64,000 nucleotides of DNA, taken from Palsa-504 sp963744575 (lineage in GTDB: Bacteria; Actinomycetota; Actinomycetes; Streptosporangiales; Streptosporangiaceae). Both the position numbers and the translations under genes were made by a program. This document shows, in pieces, positions 17,966 to 26,451 of this stretch. The notes under the pieces were generated by a model. That model ran no database searches. It saw only the letters and a program-made list of their open reading frames with translations, and was not told the origin of the DNA. The stretch covers positions 124,001-188,000 of the forward strand of contig CAVUUF010000010.1 of the NCBI GenBank assembly GCA_963744575.1, in the 5' to 3' direction. Every line of letters begins with the position of its first letter. Positions within the stretch are counted from its first letter, which is position 1.

Positions 17966-18847
17966 ATGGCGCTGCCGTATGATCCCGCGCCTAAGTTCCA
18001 GGAGTACGCCCACCCGGCGATGATCGTCTCCACCGAGTGGGTCGCCGAGCACCTCGACGACCCCGGCCTGGTGGTGGCCGAGTCCGACGAGGACGTGCTG
18101 CTGTACCAGACCGGCCACGTTCCCGGCGCGGTCAAGCTCGACTGGCACACCGAGCTCAACGACCCGGTCACGCGCGACTACGTGGACGGGGCCGGGTTCG
18201 CCCGGCTGATGTCGGAGAAGGGCATCGCCCGGGACACCACGCTGGTGCTGTACGGCGACAAGAACAACTGGTGGGCGGCGTACGCGCTGTGGGTGTGCTC
18301 GCTGTTCGGCCACCCGGACGTGCGGCTGATGGACGGCGGCCGGGCCAAGTGGATCGCCGAGGCCCGCCCGGTCAGCACCGACAAGCCCAAGCGCGCGTCG
18401 GCGGACTACCCGGTCGTGGAGCGTGACGACCGGCACATCCGCGCGTTCCAGGACCAGGTCCTGGCCCATCTCGGCCAGCCGATGATCGACGTGCGCTCGC
18501 CCGGCGAGTACAGCGGCGCGCTGCTGCACATGCCCGACTACCCGCAGGAGGGCGCGCTGCGCGGCGGCCACATCCCCGGCGCCAAGAGCGTCCCCTGGGC
18601 CCGGGCCGCGGCCGAGGACGCCACCTTCAAGACCCGGGCCGAGCTCGAGGCCATCTATCAGGGCGAAGCCGGGCTGAGCCCGGACGACGACGTGGTGGTC
18701 TACTGCCGCATCGGCGAGCGGTCCAGCCACACCTGGTTCGTGCTGCAGCACCTGCTCGGCTACCCGCACGTGCGCAACTACGACGGCTCGTGGACCGAGT
18801 GGGGCAACAGCGTCCGGGTCCCGATCACCCAGGGGGACAGCCCGTGA
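17966..18847 (+). CDS. thiosulfate/3-mercaptopyruvate sulfurtransferase (double rhodanese)
   Basis: A 293-residue two-domain rhodanese. Residues 20-140 form the inactive N-terminal domain (TGHVPGAVKLDWHTELNDPV). The C-terminal domain contains the catalytic loop CRIGERS near residue 247 and HTWFVLQHLLGYPHVRNYDG. It moves sulfane sulfur to thiol acceptors or cyanide. GGAGGTG precedes the ATG. The stop overlaps the sufE-like start (GTGA), so sulfur mobilisation and SufE-type transfer are coupled, an arrangement common in actinobacteria. Confidence 0.94.
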   Translation: MALPYDPAPKFQEYAHPAMIVSTEWVAEHLDDPGLVVAESDEDVLLYQTGHVPGAVKLDWHTELNDPVTRDYVDGAGFARLMSEKGIARDTTLVLYGDKNNWWAAYALWVCSLFGHPDVRLMDGGRAKWIAEARPVSTDKPKRASADYPVVERDDRHIRAFQDQVLAHLGQPMIDVRSPGEYSGALLHMPDYPQEGALRGGHIPGAKSVPWARAAAEDATFKTRAELEAIYQGEAGLSPDDDVVVYCRIGERSSHTWFVLQHLLGYPHVRNYDGSWTEWGNSVRVPITQGDSP

Positions 18848-19293
18848 CCGCACAGCCCGCCACCCTGCATCCCCGGCTGCAGGAGATCGTCGACGACTTC
18901 CACGACGTGCCGGACAAGGACCGGCTGCAGCTGCTGCTGGAGTTCTCCCAGGACCTGCCGGCCCTGCCGGAGCAGTACGCCGAGCACCGGGACCGGATGG
19001 AGCCGGTCCCGGAGTGCCAGACGCCGCTGTTCCTCGCGGTCGAGGTCGAGCCGGACGAGACTGTGCGGCTGTACTTCGACGCCCCGGCCGAGGCGCCGAC
19101 CACCCGCGGCTTCGCCGCCATCCTGCAGGCCGGCCTGGACAGGCTCGACGCGGAGGAGGTGCTGGCCACGCCCGCCGAGTTCTCCGGCCAGCTCGGACTG
19201 GCCGACCTGGTCAGCCCGCTGCGGCTGCGCGGCATGGCCGCGATGCTGGCCCGGATCAAGCGTCAGGTGCGGGACCAGCGAGCAGCTCGGTGA
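18844..19293 (+). CDS. SufE-family sulfur acceptor
   Basis: A 149-residue SufE-like protein. The pattern LLLEFSQDLPALPEQY followed by PVPECQTPLFLAVEVE places the sulfur-accepting Cys near residue 59. GTG 18844-18846 overlaps the sulfurtransferase TGA by 4 bases. The final 38 bases overlap the convergent DUF72 gene. It probably receives persulfide from the adjacent rhodanese or a cysteine desulfurase. Confidence 0.9.
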   Translation: MTAQPATLHPRLQEIVDDFHDVPDKDRLQLLLEFSQDLPALPEQYAEHRDRMEPVPECQTPLFLAVEVEPDETVRLYFDAPAEAPTTRGFAAILQAGLDRLDAEEVLATPAEFSGQLGLADLVSPLRLRGMAAMLARIKRQVRDQRAAR

Positions 19294-20149
19294 GCCGCTG
19301 GGCGTTGACGTGCGCCCAGTCGCGGTAGCAGTTGTTGAACAGCACCTGGGTAACCTCGGCGTCCGGGGCCAGGCTGCGGATCTTCCCGGCCCAGTCCCCG
19401 AGCTCTTCCTCGTTGTACTTGTAGCCGAACTTCGCTGAGATCTCCTTGCTCGTCCACTTCTCCGAGTGGCCGTGCATCCGGATCACGGCCAGGTCGCTGG
19501 TGGCGGCCAGCACCGGCGGGATGGAGCTCGGGTAGCCCTGCGGCATGTCCACGCACACGTACGGGAGCTGGTTTCCGGCCAGGAAATCCAGCGTCTCGGC
19601 CTGGTTGCGGTCGCTCATCCAGGTGCGGTTGCGGAACTCGACGCACACCCGGCGCGGCGCGGCCCGCTTCGCGCAGGCCAGGATGTAGTCCTTGTTCGCC
19701 CGGCCGATCGGGAACCAGGGCGGGAACTGCAGCAGGATCGCGCCGAGCTTGCCCGCGCCGCGCAGCGGCTCGAGCGCGGCCAGGAACCGGTCCCAGGCCG
19801 TATCGGCCAGGTCCGGGTCGACGTCCTTGAGGTAAACCCGGTCCTTGCCGGCCTGGCCCGCCGCCTCGCGCAGGTCGGCGGGCAGCGCCCGGACCGGCGT
19901 GGGGTGCTGGGTGAACAAGCTGAACGCCTTGATGTTGAAGGTGAAGTGGTCGGGCGTGCGTTCGGCCCAGGCCCGGGCGGTCTGCTCGGCGGGCAGCGCG
20001 TAGTAGGTGGCGTCCACCTCCACCAGCGGGAACTGGCGGGCGTAGTACCGCAGCCGCTGCTCCGGGTTCTTCGCCTCGGGCGGGTACCAGCCCGACTCGA
20101 TCAGCGTCCGGTCGGTCCACGACGCCGTGCCCACCCGGATGTCTCCCAT
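19256..20149 (-). CDS. DUF72 family protein
   Basis: A 297-residue TIM-barrel protein of unknown function. Family marks: VGTASWTDRTLIESGWYPP at the N-terminus, VDATYYALPAEQTARAWAER, ILLQFPPWF, VCVEFRNRTWM and VIRMHGHSEKW. Widely distributed members have been loosely linked to nucleic-acid or sugar-phosphate enzymes, but no reaction is established. The 3' end overlaps sufE by 38 bases tail-to-tail. Confidence 0.88.
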   Translation of the reverse strand: MGDIRVGTASWTDRTLIESGWYPPEAKNPEQRLRYYARQFPLVEVDATYYALPAEQTARAWAERTPDHFTFNIKAFSLFTQHPTPVRALPADLREAAGQAGKDRVYLKDVDPDLADTAWDRFLAALEPLRGAGKLGAILLQFPPWFPIGRANKDYILACAKRAAPRRVCVEFRNRTWMSDRNQAETLDFLAGNQLPYVCVDMPQGYPSSIPPVLAATSDLAVIRMHGHSEKWTSKEISAKFGYKYNEEELGDWAGKIRSLAPDAEVTQVLFNNCYRDWAHVNAQRLTELLAGPAPDA

Positions 20150-20456
20150 CTCCCCAGCCTAGAACGGCCTGGCGGAATGGATGACACCGTCGCGGTGCCG
20201 CCCGCGAGGCCGCCGCCCGGACCAGGCGCCCCCTCGGCGACCTGCTCCTGCCCGCCGCCGACCGCCAGCCAGTCGCCGCCTGAACCCCGCCGCCGGGTGA
20301 ACCGGCACCGGAGCGGAAACCCCCGCATGCCGCGACCTCTGCGCGCGGCCGTCTATGTTCCCCCGGTATCAAGTCTGGCCGTGGATGTTGTCCGGTGGCA
20401 CCCTGGCGCCGGCCCGAATCCCGGGACGATAATTTCTCGACGGACGGAGGCGCGAC
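20150..20456. other. 307-base gap upstream of ppa
   Basis: No gene recognised. It must hold the divergent promoters of the DUF72 gene and ppa. The half next to ppa is less GC-rich, and a GACGGAGG ribosome binding site lies at its right end. No repeat or hairpin stands out. Confidence 0.5.
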
Positions 20457-20945
20457 ATGGAGTTCGACGTTGTGGTGGAGATACCGCGCGGGAGCCGGAA
20501 CAAATACGAGGCCGACCACACCACCGGTCGGATCCGGCTGGACCGGACGCTGTTCACCGCGACTCAGTATCCGGCCGACTACGGTTTCATCGAGGACACC
20601 CTGGGCGAGGACGGCGATCCGCTCGATGCGCTGGTCCTGGTGCCAGAGCCCACCTTCCCCGGCTGCCTGATCCGCAGCCGCGCCATTGGCATGTTCCGCA
20701 TGCGCGATGAGAAGGGCGGCGACGACAAGATCATCTGCGTGCCTGCCGACGACCCGCGTCAGGAGCACCTGCAGGAGCTCGACGACGTGGCCGAGTTCTA
20801 CCGGCTCGAGATCCACCATTTCTTCACCGTCTACAAGGAGCTGGAGCCGGGCAAGAGCGTCCGCGACACCGCCTGGGCCGGCCGCGCCGCCGCGGAGGCC
20901 GAAGTCGAGGCGTCCCGGCGGCGGCTGGGCGAGCAGGGCAGCTGA
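20457..20945 (+). CDS. ppa: inorganic pyrophosphatase
   Basis: A 162-residue soluble type I pyrophosphatase hydrolysing PPi to phosphate with Mg2+. The signature DYGFIEDTLGEDGDPLDALV contains the metal-binding Asp cluster; MEFDVVVEIPRGSRNKYE at the start and IHHFFTVYKELEPGK near the end are typical of actinobacterial Ppa. Length matches the family. GGAGG lies 8 bases before ATG. Confidence 0.97.
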   Translation: MEFDVVVEIPRGSRNKYEADHTTGRIRLDRTLFTATQYPADYGFIEDTLGEDGDPLDALVLVPEPTFPGCLIRSRAIGMFRMRDEKGGDDKIICVPADDPRQEHLQELDDVAEFYRLEIHHFFTVYKELEPGKSVRDTAWAGRAAAEAEVEASRRRLGEQGS

Positions 20946-20982
20946 ACGGGCAGGCCTGAGCCGCGCGAGGCGGGTCTCAGAC

Positions 20983-22233
20983 TCAGAAGTAGGTGGCGAT
21001 GGTGTCCAGGACGTTGTAGTCGTCGTCGACGAGGTGGATCTCGCGCCATTTGTCGAAGGTGGTGCACGGGTGCGACGGTCCCAGCGCGACCAGGTCGCCG
21101 ACGGCGACGCCGTGGCCGGGCGGGGTGGCCATGTGGGCGTGCTGGTCGCTGGCGGCGGCCATCTGCCAGCCGGCGCCGCGCAGCGAGCGCAGCGACCCGG
21201 ACCCACGGCGGACGTGCGCCAGCGCCACCGGGTTGCCGGCTTCCTGGCCGAAGTCCCGCCGCCCGGCCGACAGGATGACCAGGCCGGTCTCCGGCACCGA
21301 AAGCACCTGCGTCCACACTTCCAAGGCCGGCTCCAGCTCCGGCTCGGCCGAACCAGTCCGCCGGTGGACGTCCGCCAGCAGCCGGTCGTAGAGGCCGTGG
21401 TCCTGGGTCAGGTAACAGCCGCTGCGCAGCACCACCCGGTGCGGCCGCCCCAGCCGCAGCCCGGTCAGCGACTCGATGACCAGGTCGTAGAACGCGCTGC
21501 CGCCCGCCGACAGCAGCACCTCCCCGCTCTCGAACAGCCCGCGCCGGTCCAGCTCCGAAGCGATAACACCGAGGAAGCCGAGGAACTCCCGCACGGCGGC
21601 CTCGCGCCGCCCCGCCTCCCGGTTGACCGGCAGCCCCTCGAATCCCTCCACGCCGGCAAGCCTCAGCCAGGGCCCGGCCGCGCGCACCGCCGCGGCCACC
21701 GCGACCGCCGTCGGCACATCCCGCACCCCGCACCGCCCGCCGGCCAGGCCGCCCTCGACCAGCACCTGGACCGGCCGCCCCGGTCCGGCCGCCGCCGCCC
21801 CCGCGGCCAGCAGCTCCACCCCGGCCACCGAATCGACCAGGCAGTAGAAGTCGAACCCCGGGTCGCGGGCCAGCTCGCCGCACACGTACCCGATATCCGA
21901 CGCGCCGACCAGCTGGTTGGCGAGCAGCACCCGCGGCACCCCGTGCCGCCGCGCCACCTCCAGTTGCTCCCTGGTGGCGAACGTCAGCCCCCAGCACCCC
22001 GCCGCCAGCTGCCGACCGAAAAGCGCCGGGCTCATCGTCGTCTTGGCGTGTGGGCACAGCAGCACCCCGCGATTCGAGGCGAACCGCTGGAACTCCGCGA
22101 TGTTCCGCTCCACCGCGCCGTCGCGCAGCACGCAGGCCGGCAGCCGCACCTCCTCGCGCAGCACGTTCGGACTCAGGCGACCACTCCCGGCGGGCACGAC
22201 CGGTGATCTACCCGCCCCCGCTCCGGGCCACAC
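20983..22233 (-). CDS. PLP-dependent D-amino-acid deaminase / D-threonine aldolase-like enzyme
   Basis: A fold-type III (alanine-racemase-like) enzyme of about 400 residues. LCPHAKTTMSP carries the PLP Lys (residue 64 of the longest frame). The C-terminal HPCTTFDKWREIHLVDDD supplies the His/Cys metal site typical of D-serine dehydratase and D-threonine aldolase relatives. Substrate side chain unknown. The start is uncertain: GTG 22231-22233 gives 416 residues but lacks a clear ribosome binding site, and later GTG codons would remove 10-25 poorly conserved residues. Confidence 0.82.
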   Translation of the reverse strand: MWPGAGAGRSPVVPAGSGRLSPNVLREEVRLPACVLRDGAVERNIAEFQRFASNRGVLLCPHAKTTMSPALFGRQLAAGCWGLTFATREQLEVARRHGVPRVLLANQLVGASDIGYVCGELARDPGFDFYCLVDSVAGVELLAAGAAAAGPGRPVQVLVEGGLAGGRCGVRDVPTAVAVAAAVRAAGPWLRLAGVEGFEGLPVNREAGRREAAVREFLGFLGVIASELDRRGLFESGEVLLSAGGSAFYDLVIESLTGLRLGRPHRVVLRSGCYLTQDHGLYDRLLADVHRRTGSAEPELEPALEVWTQVLSVPETGLVILSAGRRDFGQEAGNPVALAHVRRGSGSLRSLRGAGWQMAAASDQHAHMATPPGHGVAVGDLVALGPSHPCTTFDKWREIHLVDDDYNVLDTIATYF

Positions 22234-22389
22234 AGGAGGCGGGAAACCCCCACCCCGTTCGGCCCGGAATGGATTTTTATCCCTAACGAACCGGTGTTAC
22301 GCCCGGCTCACCGGCACCCGCCCCGGCCGGGTTGCGCGGAGGCCGGCTGGCCCGGGCCAGGGCGGTGCGCACCGCGCAGCCCCCCGACC

Positions 22390-22424
22390 GCGCGCGCCCG
22401 GCACCACGGGTGCCGGGCGCGCGC
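22390..22424 (-). terminator. strong hairpin downstream of the secreted propeller gene
   Basis: A perfect 16-base-pair stem with a 3-base loop (arms 22390-22405 and 22409-22424, loop ACG), about 80 bases past the stop of the leftward gene ending at 22503. There is no U-tract, which is common for actinobacterial intrinsic-type terminators. The rest of 22234-22502 shows nothing else. Confidence 0.6.
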
Positions 22425-22502
22425 CCGCCTGCATAGACGTGTTCCGTCAGCAGAGCGGCGGGTCGCAGGTCGAGGCCGGGCAGGCCGGACCCGCGACTGG
22501 TG

Positions 22503-23498
22503 TCAGGGAGTGATCGGGCTCCAGCCGAGGAAGTGCGGCGGGTAGCCGAAGCTCCAGTTTGCTCCGTCGAACCAGACGTTGCTGTCGGTGCCGAGGCCGA
22601 CGGTGTAGCTGAACGAGCCGCCGATGGCCACGTTGGCTGCCCCCAGGCCGCTGGTGAACCGGCCTCCCATCGAGTGCCAGCCTGGTGAGCTGGACAGGAA
22701 CCGGTGGAAGTACGCGACGTTGTCCGTGCCCCGGGCGAATCCGGCCAGCGCGCCCGGCGCCGTGGTCAGCGCGGGCGTGGCGGTCGTCAGGCCGCCGACC
22801 GGGCTGAAGCCGGTCAGGCCCGCCTCCGCGAGGTACATCTGCTTGTTGGTGCCGGTCACTAGGACCCACGTGATGCCGCCGAAGTAGGCCGCGGACGGCC
22901 CGGTGCCGCCGTACAGGTTGCCGCCCTCGGAGTGCCAGGAGCCCCACCCTGCCGAGCTGTGGTCGCGGGCCCAGACCGCGCCGTTAGTGCCGCGCGCGAA
23001 CACCGAGTAGACGGCGGCGGAGCCGCGGAACACCGCTCCGGGCTGGGCGGTGATGTTGCCGCCCAGGGAGGCCCAGTTACTCCAGGTGTTAGTGTTACCG
23101 GTGCGGGTGGCGAACCAGAGCGCGTGGTCGCTGCCCTCGCCGAACAGGATGAGGCTGGAGCCGTTCCAGAGCCCGGACACCGCGCCGACCACCCTTCCGT
23201 TGCTCACCTGGGCGGCCGTTCCCACCTCTGGCTTGGTCCAGACCGTGCCGTTGGCGGCGGTGTAGAAGAACGCTGTGGTGCTGATGCCGGAGCCGGACAC
23301 CACAGCCGGTGAGACACCCGGTGCCGGGGGCAGTGGTGCCGCGGAGGCGGCCGTCACCGATCCCGCGGCCAGGCCCACGGCGGCCAGCGATGTCACCACC
23401 CCCGCCGTCAGGCGCCGTCCCCATCGCGCTGCCGGAGGTCCGTACGCCCCCAGCGGACGCGCATGGCCCCTGTTCCGGATTGATCGCATGAAATCCAC
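22503..23498 (-). CDS. secreted beta-propeller/PLL-like lectin protein
   Basis: A 331-residue exported protein. A basic start (SIRNRGHARP), a hydrophobic segment and a likely signal-peptidase site after VTAASA precede a mature part of six irregular repeats of about 45 residues. Each has an aromatic strand such as NGTVWTKPEVG, DHALWFATRTG, NGAVWARDHSS or SNVWFDGANW. This matches PLL-like or tectonin-like sugar-binding propellers. No catalytic residues are visible, so a lectin or adhesin role is inferred. It stands alone, with a terminator hairpin downstream. Confidence 0.75.
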   Translation of the reverse strand: MDFMRSIRNRGHARPLGAYGPPAARWGRRLTAGVVTSLAAVGLAAGSVTAASAAPLPPAPGVSPAVVSGSGISTTAFFYTAANGTVWTKPEVGTAAQVSNGRVVGAVSGLWNGSSLILFGEGSDHALWFATRTGNTNTWSNWASLGGNITAQPGAVFRGSAAVYSVFARGTNGAVWARDHSSAGWGSWHSEGGNLYGGTGPSAAYFGGITWVLVTGTNKQMYLAEAGLTGFSPVGGLTTATPALTTAPGALAGFARGTDNVAYFHRFLSSSPGWHSMGGRFTSGLGAANVAIGGSFSYTVGLGTDSNVWFDGANWSFGYPPHFLGWSPITP

Positions 23499-23888
23499 GC
23501 CCCTTCGCTACGCGATGCAACGGCGCTCACCACGAGGCTAGGCAGGTGTGCTTTCTCGTGTCCCAACCCACCGTCGCCACCCCAGACTCGCAATGGAATG
23601 ACCAGGCCCCGGAAATGCGTCGTACCCCGGTATCCAACCGACGTAAGACCATTATGGAACAGATACGAACGAAAATGTAAGGAGGGAAGTCCGAATCGTT
23701 GGGACGTGATAACCTTCTCTCCTGGGTGCAATCGTTTGCCTTAAGCGAACTATTTGGCCGTCAGCCCGGCGAACCGGGTCGTAACCAGCACCGATAGATC
23801 CGATAGAGAGATTTTGATGGCTCTGCCGATCGCTTCCGAATAGATGAGGATGACGGTGCCCATGTGGCCCGCTGCCACAAGCGGGGTC
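23499..23888. other. 390-base gap between propeller gene and gas-vesicle operon
   Basis: No gene recognised. It is clearly less GC-rich than its surroundings, has several short AT tracts, and should contain the long 5' leader and promoter of the leftward propeller gene and the 3' end of the gas-vesicle transcript. I looked for a c-di-AMP (ydaO) type riboswitch because such leaders precede secreted wall proteins, but could not support one. Confidence 0.4.
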
Positions 23889-24260
23889 CTAGTCATGAGC
23901 CAGCAGGGGACCCAGTGGGCCGAGATCCAGGTTCAGGTCCTCGGGCGCCAGGCCGAAGTGCTCCCTGAGTTCGGTCATCCTGGCCTCGAGGGCCATCAGC
24001 GTGGATCCGATGTTCTCGATCTGCTCGTCGGTGAGTGAGCCGTCGTCCACCCGGCGCAGCGCCTGACGCTCCATCAGCTGGCGGAGCAACTCAACCACGG
24101 TGAGAACCAGGGCCGCCAGGTCCTTCTGGACTGCTTCGGGGTCGGCGTCGAGCCGGATCCGGCGCCGGGCTTCACGCGGTGCCCGGGACTCGTGCCCGTC
24201 CGGGCCGGATGCAACGGCTCCGGTGCCCAGAGCGACCCACGGGTCGTGGCCGTAAGTCAC
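23889..24260 (-). CDS. gvpK: gas vesicle protein GvpK
   Basis: A 123-residue GvpK. The conserved core begins RIRLDADPEAVQKDLAALVL and continues LLRQLMERQALRRVDDG, LTDEQIENIGSTLMALEARM and EDLNLDLGPLGPLL. GvpK is a helical accessory protein needed for normal gas-vesicle assembly. AGGAG 8 bases before GTG 24258-24260 fixes the start, so the gene overlaps the end of gvpS by 89 bases. It is the last gene of the operon. Confidence 0.93.
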   Translation of the reverse strand: MTYGHDPWVALGTGAVASGPDGHESRAPREARRRIRLDADPEAVQKDLAALVLTVVELLRQLMERQALRRVDDGSLTDEQIENIGSTLMALEARMTELREHFGLAPEDLNLDLGPLGPLLAHD

Positions 24261-24492
24261 CGGTTATGCTCCTGCGATCCGGCTGGGACCCGGTGAGGGT
24301 GCTGACCGACGTGACGAGCGCGCGCAGTGACACGGTGACCAGGTCGACGTCGGCGATGGACAGCGTCACGTCGCCGGCTATGACCACCCCGCCCGCCAGC
24401 ACCCGGTCGAGCAGATCCACCAGGGCAACGCGTTCTCCCCCGATCGCGGGGTCGTACCGCCGCCCGGACTGGCCAGCGGGCTGCGCCGTCAT
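24172..24492 (-). CDS. gvpS: gas vesicle GvpA-family accessory protein (GvpS-type)
   Basis: A 106-residue GvpA/GvpJ-family protein. The conserved part is ERVALVDLLDRVLAGGVVIA followed by GDVTLSIADVDLVTVSLRAL. ATG 24490-24492 overlaps the gvpL stop (ATGA). Position between gvpL and gvpK matches gvpS of Streptomyces clusters. The last 30 residues (after TGSQPD) are Arg/Pro-rich and encoded in the 89 bases shared with gvpK, so the tail may be recent or non-functional. Confidence 0.85.
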   Translation of the reverse strand: MTAQPAGQSGRRYDPAIGGERVALVDLLDRVLAGGVVIAGDVTLSIADVDLVTVSLRALVTSVSTLTGSQPDRRSITGDLRPRPVGRSGHRSRCIRPGRARVPGTA

Positions 24493-25292
24493 CGGCTGTT
24501 CTCGCCGTCGCTCGCGGCCACGAAGGAGTACGCGGGCCACGGCCCGGTCAGCGTGAGCTCGACGGACGGGTGCCTGCCGCTCAGATCCCGCACCGCCGCG
24601 GTGAACGCGTCGGCCTGCGCGTCGGCCACCAGGTAGGCGGCGTTGAGGACCATCGGCGCCGGCTGCCCGGTCAGGTCCGGCGGCTGCGGCGGGTAAGGCC
24701 GCGCGGAAACGGCCAGCTGGCATAGTTCCTCGTGGACGTCCTGGGCGCTGGCCGTGGCCTCCCGGCGGGCATCCTGACGCGCGGTCAGCTGCGCGCGGCG
24801 TCGTCGCAGGTAGGCCGCGCCGGGCCCGGGAGCCGGCCCGTCCCGTTCAGCCGCGGGGGCCGTCGGTTGCTCGCCGGCCGCGGCCGCGAACGCCTTGACT
24901 CCCCATTCGCTGCACCCGGCGAGCCGGGACAAGGCGGCACGGAAGTCGGCCGCGCGTTCCCGCAGCATCGCCTGCACGCCCGCATCGGAGTGGTACACGG
25001 TGGCCAGGCGCAGCGGAACCACCGGGCATCGCTTGGCCACCGCTTCGATGACCGCGTGGTGCGCCCGGGCCGTCTGCTCCAGCCAGCCGAGGTCCTCGAG
25101 GTTCCGGCGCAGTGCGGCTTCGCCGAATTCGCGCTGCCCCACATCGCCGGCTATGGCGGCGAGCCCGGCGGCCCGGATCGGGCGCACCAGGCCCGCGCCG
25201 ACGCCGATCAGCTCGCCGGCGTGCGGGGCGGCCGCTTCCTCGGTCACCGCGTACAGCCACGCACAATGGCTTTCAGTCGCCATCGCGTTCAC
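24489..25292 (-). CDS. gvpL: gas vesicle protein GvpL/GvpF family
   Basis: A 267-residue GvpF/L protein. CAWLYAVTEEA at the start, a central VVPLRLATVYHSDAGVQAML, GCSEWGVKAFA and the C-terminal VELTLTGPWPAYSFVA are diagnostic. These proteins nucleate or line gas-vesicle assembly with GvpA. ATG 25292 or the internal ATG 25283 could be the start; the first overlaps gvpJ by 20 bases. A second, acidic paralogue (gvpF) lies upstream in the operon. Confidence 0.92.
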   Translation of the reverse strand: MNAMATESHCAWLYAVTEEAAAPHAGELIGVGAGLVRPIRAAGLAAIAGDVGQREFGEAALRRNLEDLGWLEQTARAHHAVIEAVAKRCPVVPLRLATVYHSDAGVQAMLRERAADFRAALSRLAGCSEWGVKAFAAAAGEQPTAPAAERDGPAPGPGAAYLRRRRAQLTARQDARREATASAQDVHEELCQLAVSARPYPPQPPDLTGQPAPMVLNAAYLVADAQADAFTAAVRDLSGRHPSVELTLTGPWPAYSFVAASDGENSR

Positions 25293-25608
25293 CCGCTTCG
25301 AGTTCCCTGATCCGGCTGCGCAGCTGGTGATTCTCCTCCTCGAGTTCCCGGTCGCGGGACGCTCGGTCCGCGGCCTGGGCGTTGAGCCACGGGTCGCTCT
25401 CCCACCAGTTGATGCCCACCTGCTTGGCCGTTTCGAGCGAGGCGATGATCAGGCGCAGCTTGATGGTGAGCAACTCGATGTCGAGCAGGTTGACCCTGAT
25501 GTCCCCGGCGATCACGAGCCCCTTGTCGAGTACCCGCTCGAGAATGTCACCGAGATTGGTCGGCTGGCCACCGCCGAGGCCGGAACCGCCCACGTTTCCT
25601 ACCGTCAT
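25273..25608 (-). CDS. gvpJ: gas vesicle protein GvpJ (GvpA family)
   Basis: A 111-residue GvpA-family minor protein. The vesicle-shell-like core reads LGDILERVLDKGLVIAGDIR followed by VNLLDIELLTIKLRLIIASL, and a charged coiled-coil tail (RELEEENHQLRSRIRELEAG) is appended. GvpJ is a tip or nucleation component. ATG 25606-25608 is preferred over an in-frame ATG further up because similarity starts there. The gap to gvpO is 4 bases. Confidence 0.92.
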   Translation of the reverse strand: MTVGNVGGSGLGGGQPTNLGDILERVLDKGLVIAGDIRVNLLDIELLTIKLRLIIASLETAKQVGINWWESDPWLNAQAADRASRDRELEEENHQLRSRIRELEAGERDGD

Positions 25609-25612
25609 GTCA

Positions 25613-26182
25613 TTACCCTTCGCTGCTGTCGCCGCGGCCGCGAGCATACCTCCTGACCCTGCGGTACGACGTCAGCTCCCCCTCTGCGTCGACGATGGCC
25701 TCGTAGGTCGCGAGGATGTCGGAAGAAGAGGGAATCCGGCGGTCTTCGACCACCTCGAAACAGATCGCCCAGCCCTCGTCCGTTCGCTGCAGGCCCGTGA
25801 TGTCCTCGGGCTGTTTGGCGGTCAGCTCGGCGATCTGCTTCAAGGCGGTCCGGACCGCCTGCCTGGCGGTCAGGGCCGGATCTCCCCGGCCCCGGGCGCG
25901 CCGTCCGCCGTTGGCCGGGGGCTTGCCCGTCACCTCGTCGTCGTCGTATTCCGCCTCGTCGGCCGCCTCCAGTTCGTCTTCGGCCAGTTCCGGCTCCTCG
26001 TCGGCCGCCTCCAGTTCGTCTTCGGCCAGTTCTGGCTCCTCGTCGGCCGCCTCCAGTTCGTCCTCGGCCACTTCCGGCTCCTCGTCGGCGGGCCGCCGCC
26101 TACCGGCCGCCCGCCGGGGCGGATCCCCGGCGGGCGGTCGTTCGGCCGGCGCGGCAGCACGGGTTCTTCGTCTTTCTGCCAT
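25613..26182 (-). CDS. gvpO: gas vesicle protein GvpO with acidic repeat tail
   Basis: A 189-residue GvpO. The family domain is C-terminal (about 100-185): LTARQAVRTALKQIAELTAK, then GWAICFEVVEDRRIPSSSDI and YRRVRRYARG. The first 90 residues are basic, then extremely acidic, with three exact or near-exact copies of a 14-residue EEPELAEDELEAAD unit. In Streptomyces gvpO usually heads the operon; here it sits mid-operon between gvpG and gvpJ. Its start is one base after the gvpG stop region. Confidence 0.9.
   Translation of the reverse strand: MAERRRTRAAAPAERPPAGDPPRRAAGRRRPADEEPEVAEDELEAADEEPELAEDELEAADEEPELAEDELEAADEAEYDDDEVTGKPPANGGRRARGRGDPALTARQAVRTALKQIAELTAKQPEDITGLQRTDEGWAICFEVVEDRRIPSSSDILATYEAIVDAEGELTSYRRVRRYARGRGDSSEG
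25965..26090. repeat. three tandem 42-base repeats inside gvpO
   Basis: Units at 25965-26006, 26007-26048 and 26049-26090 are nearly identical (changes at a few bases only) and keep frame, encoding 14-residue Glu/Asp/Ala units. The low divergence implies recent expansion by slippage or unequal exchange. Confidence 0.92.
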
Positions 26183-26183
26183 G

Positions 26184-26450
26184 TCAGTCAGTCCTGACTG
26201 TTGTCGGCGGCCGCCGCGCCGCGCCGCTGACTTGCGTGAAGCGGGCGACGGCCTCGCTCTGCAGCTGCGCGGCCTCCTGGTCCGAAATCTCGCCGGCTGC
26301 CTGTCGCTGCGCGATCTGCTCCAGCTCGCGCCGGATCGTGGCCGGGTCGGCGAGCTGCCGCTCGGCTTCTTCCTGGATGATCTGCGCCAGGTGCACGACT
26401 GCGCGCACCGGGAGCAGCGGCAGCCGGAGCGGAAAGGTCAGCAGGCCCAT
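26184..26450 (-). CDS. gvpG: gas vesicle protein GvpG
   Basis: An 88-residue GvpG. MGLLTFPLRLPLLPVRAVVH followed by LAQIIQEEAERQLADPATIR is the typical start; the rest is helical. The start ATG 26448-26450 follows the gvpF stop by one base and the stop precedes gvpO by one base. GvpG interacts with GvpF/L proteins during assembly in characterised systems. Confidence 0.92.
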   Translation of the reverse strand: MGLLTFPLRLPLLPVRAVVHLAQIIQEEAERQLADPATIRRELEQIAQRQAAGEISDQEAAQLQSEAVARFTQVSGAARRPPTTVRTD

Positions 26451-26451
26451 G

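Noticed and set aside
23499..23888. ydaO-type (c-di-AMP) riboswitch before the secreted propeller gene
   Set aside because: I could not find the paired stems of the known consensus; only an AT-richer leader is visible.
25965..26090. CRISPR-like tandem array
   Set aside because: The units are contiguous without spacers, in frame, and encode acidic protein; they are coding repeats of gvpO.
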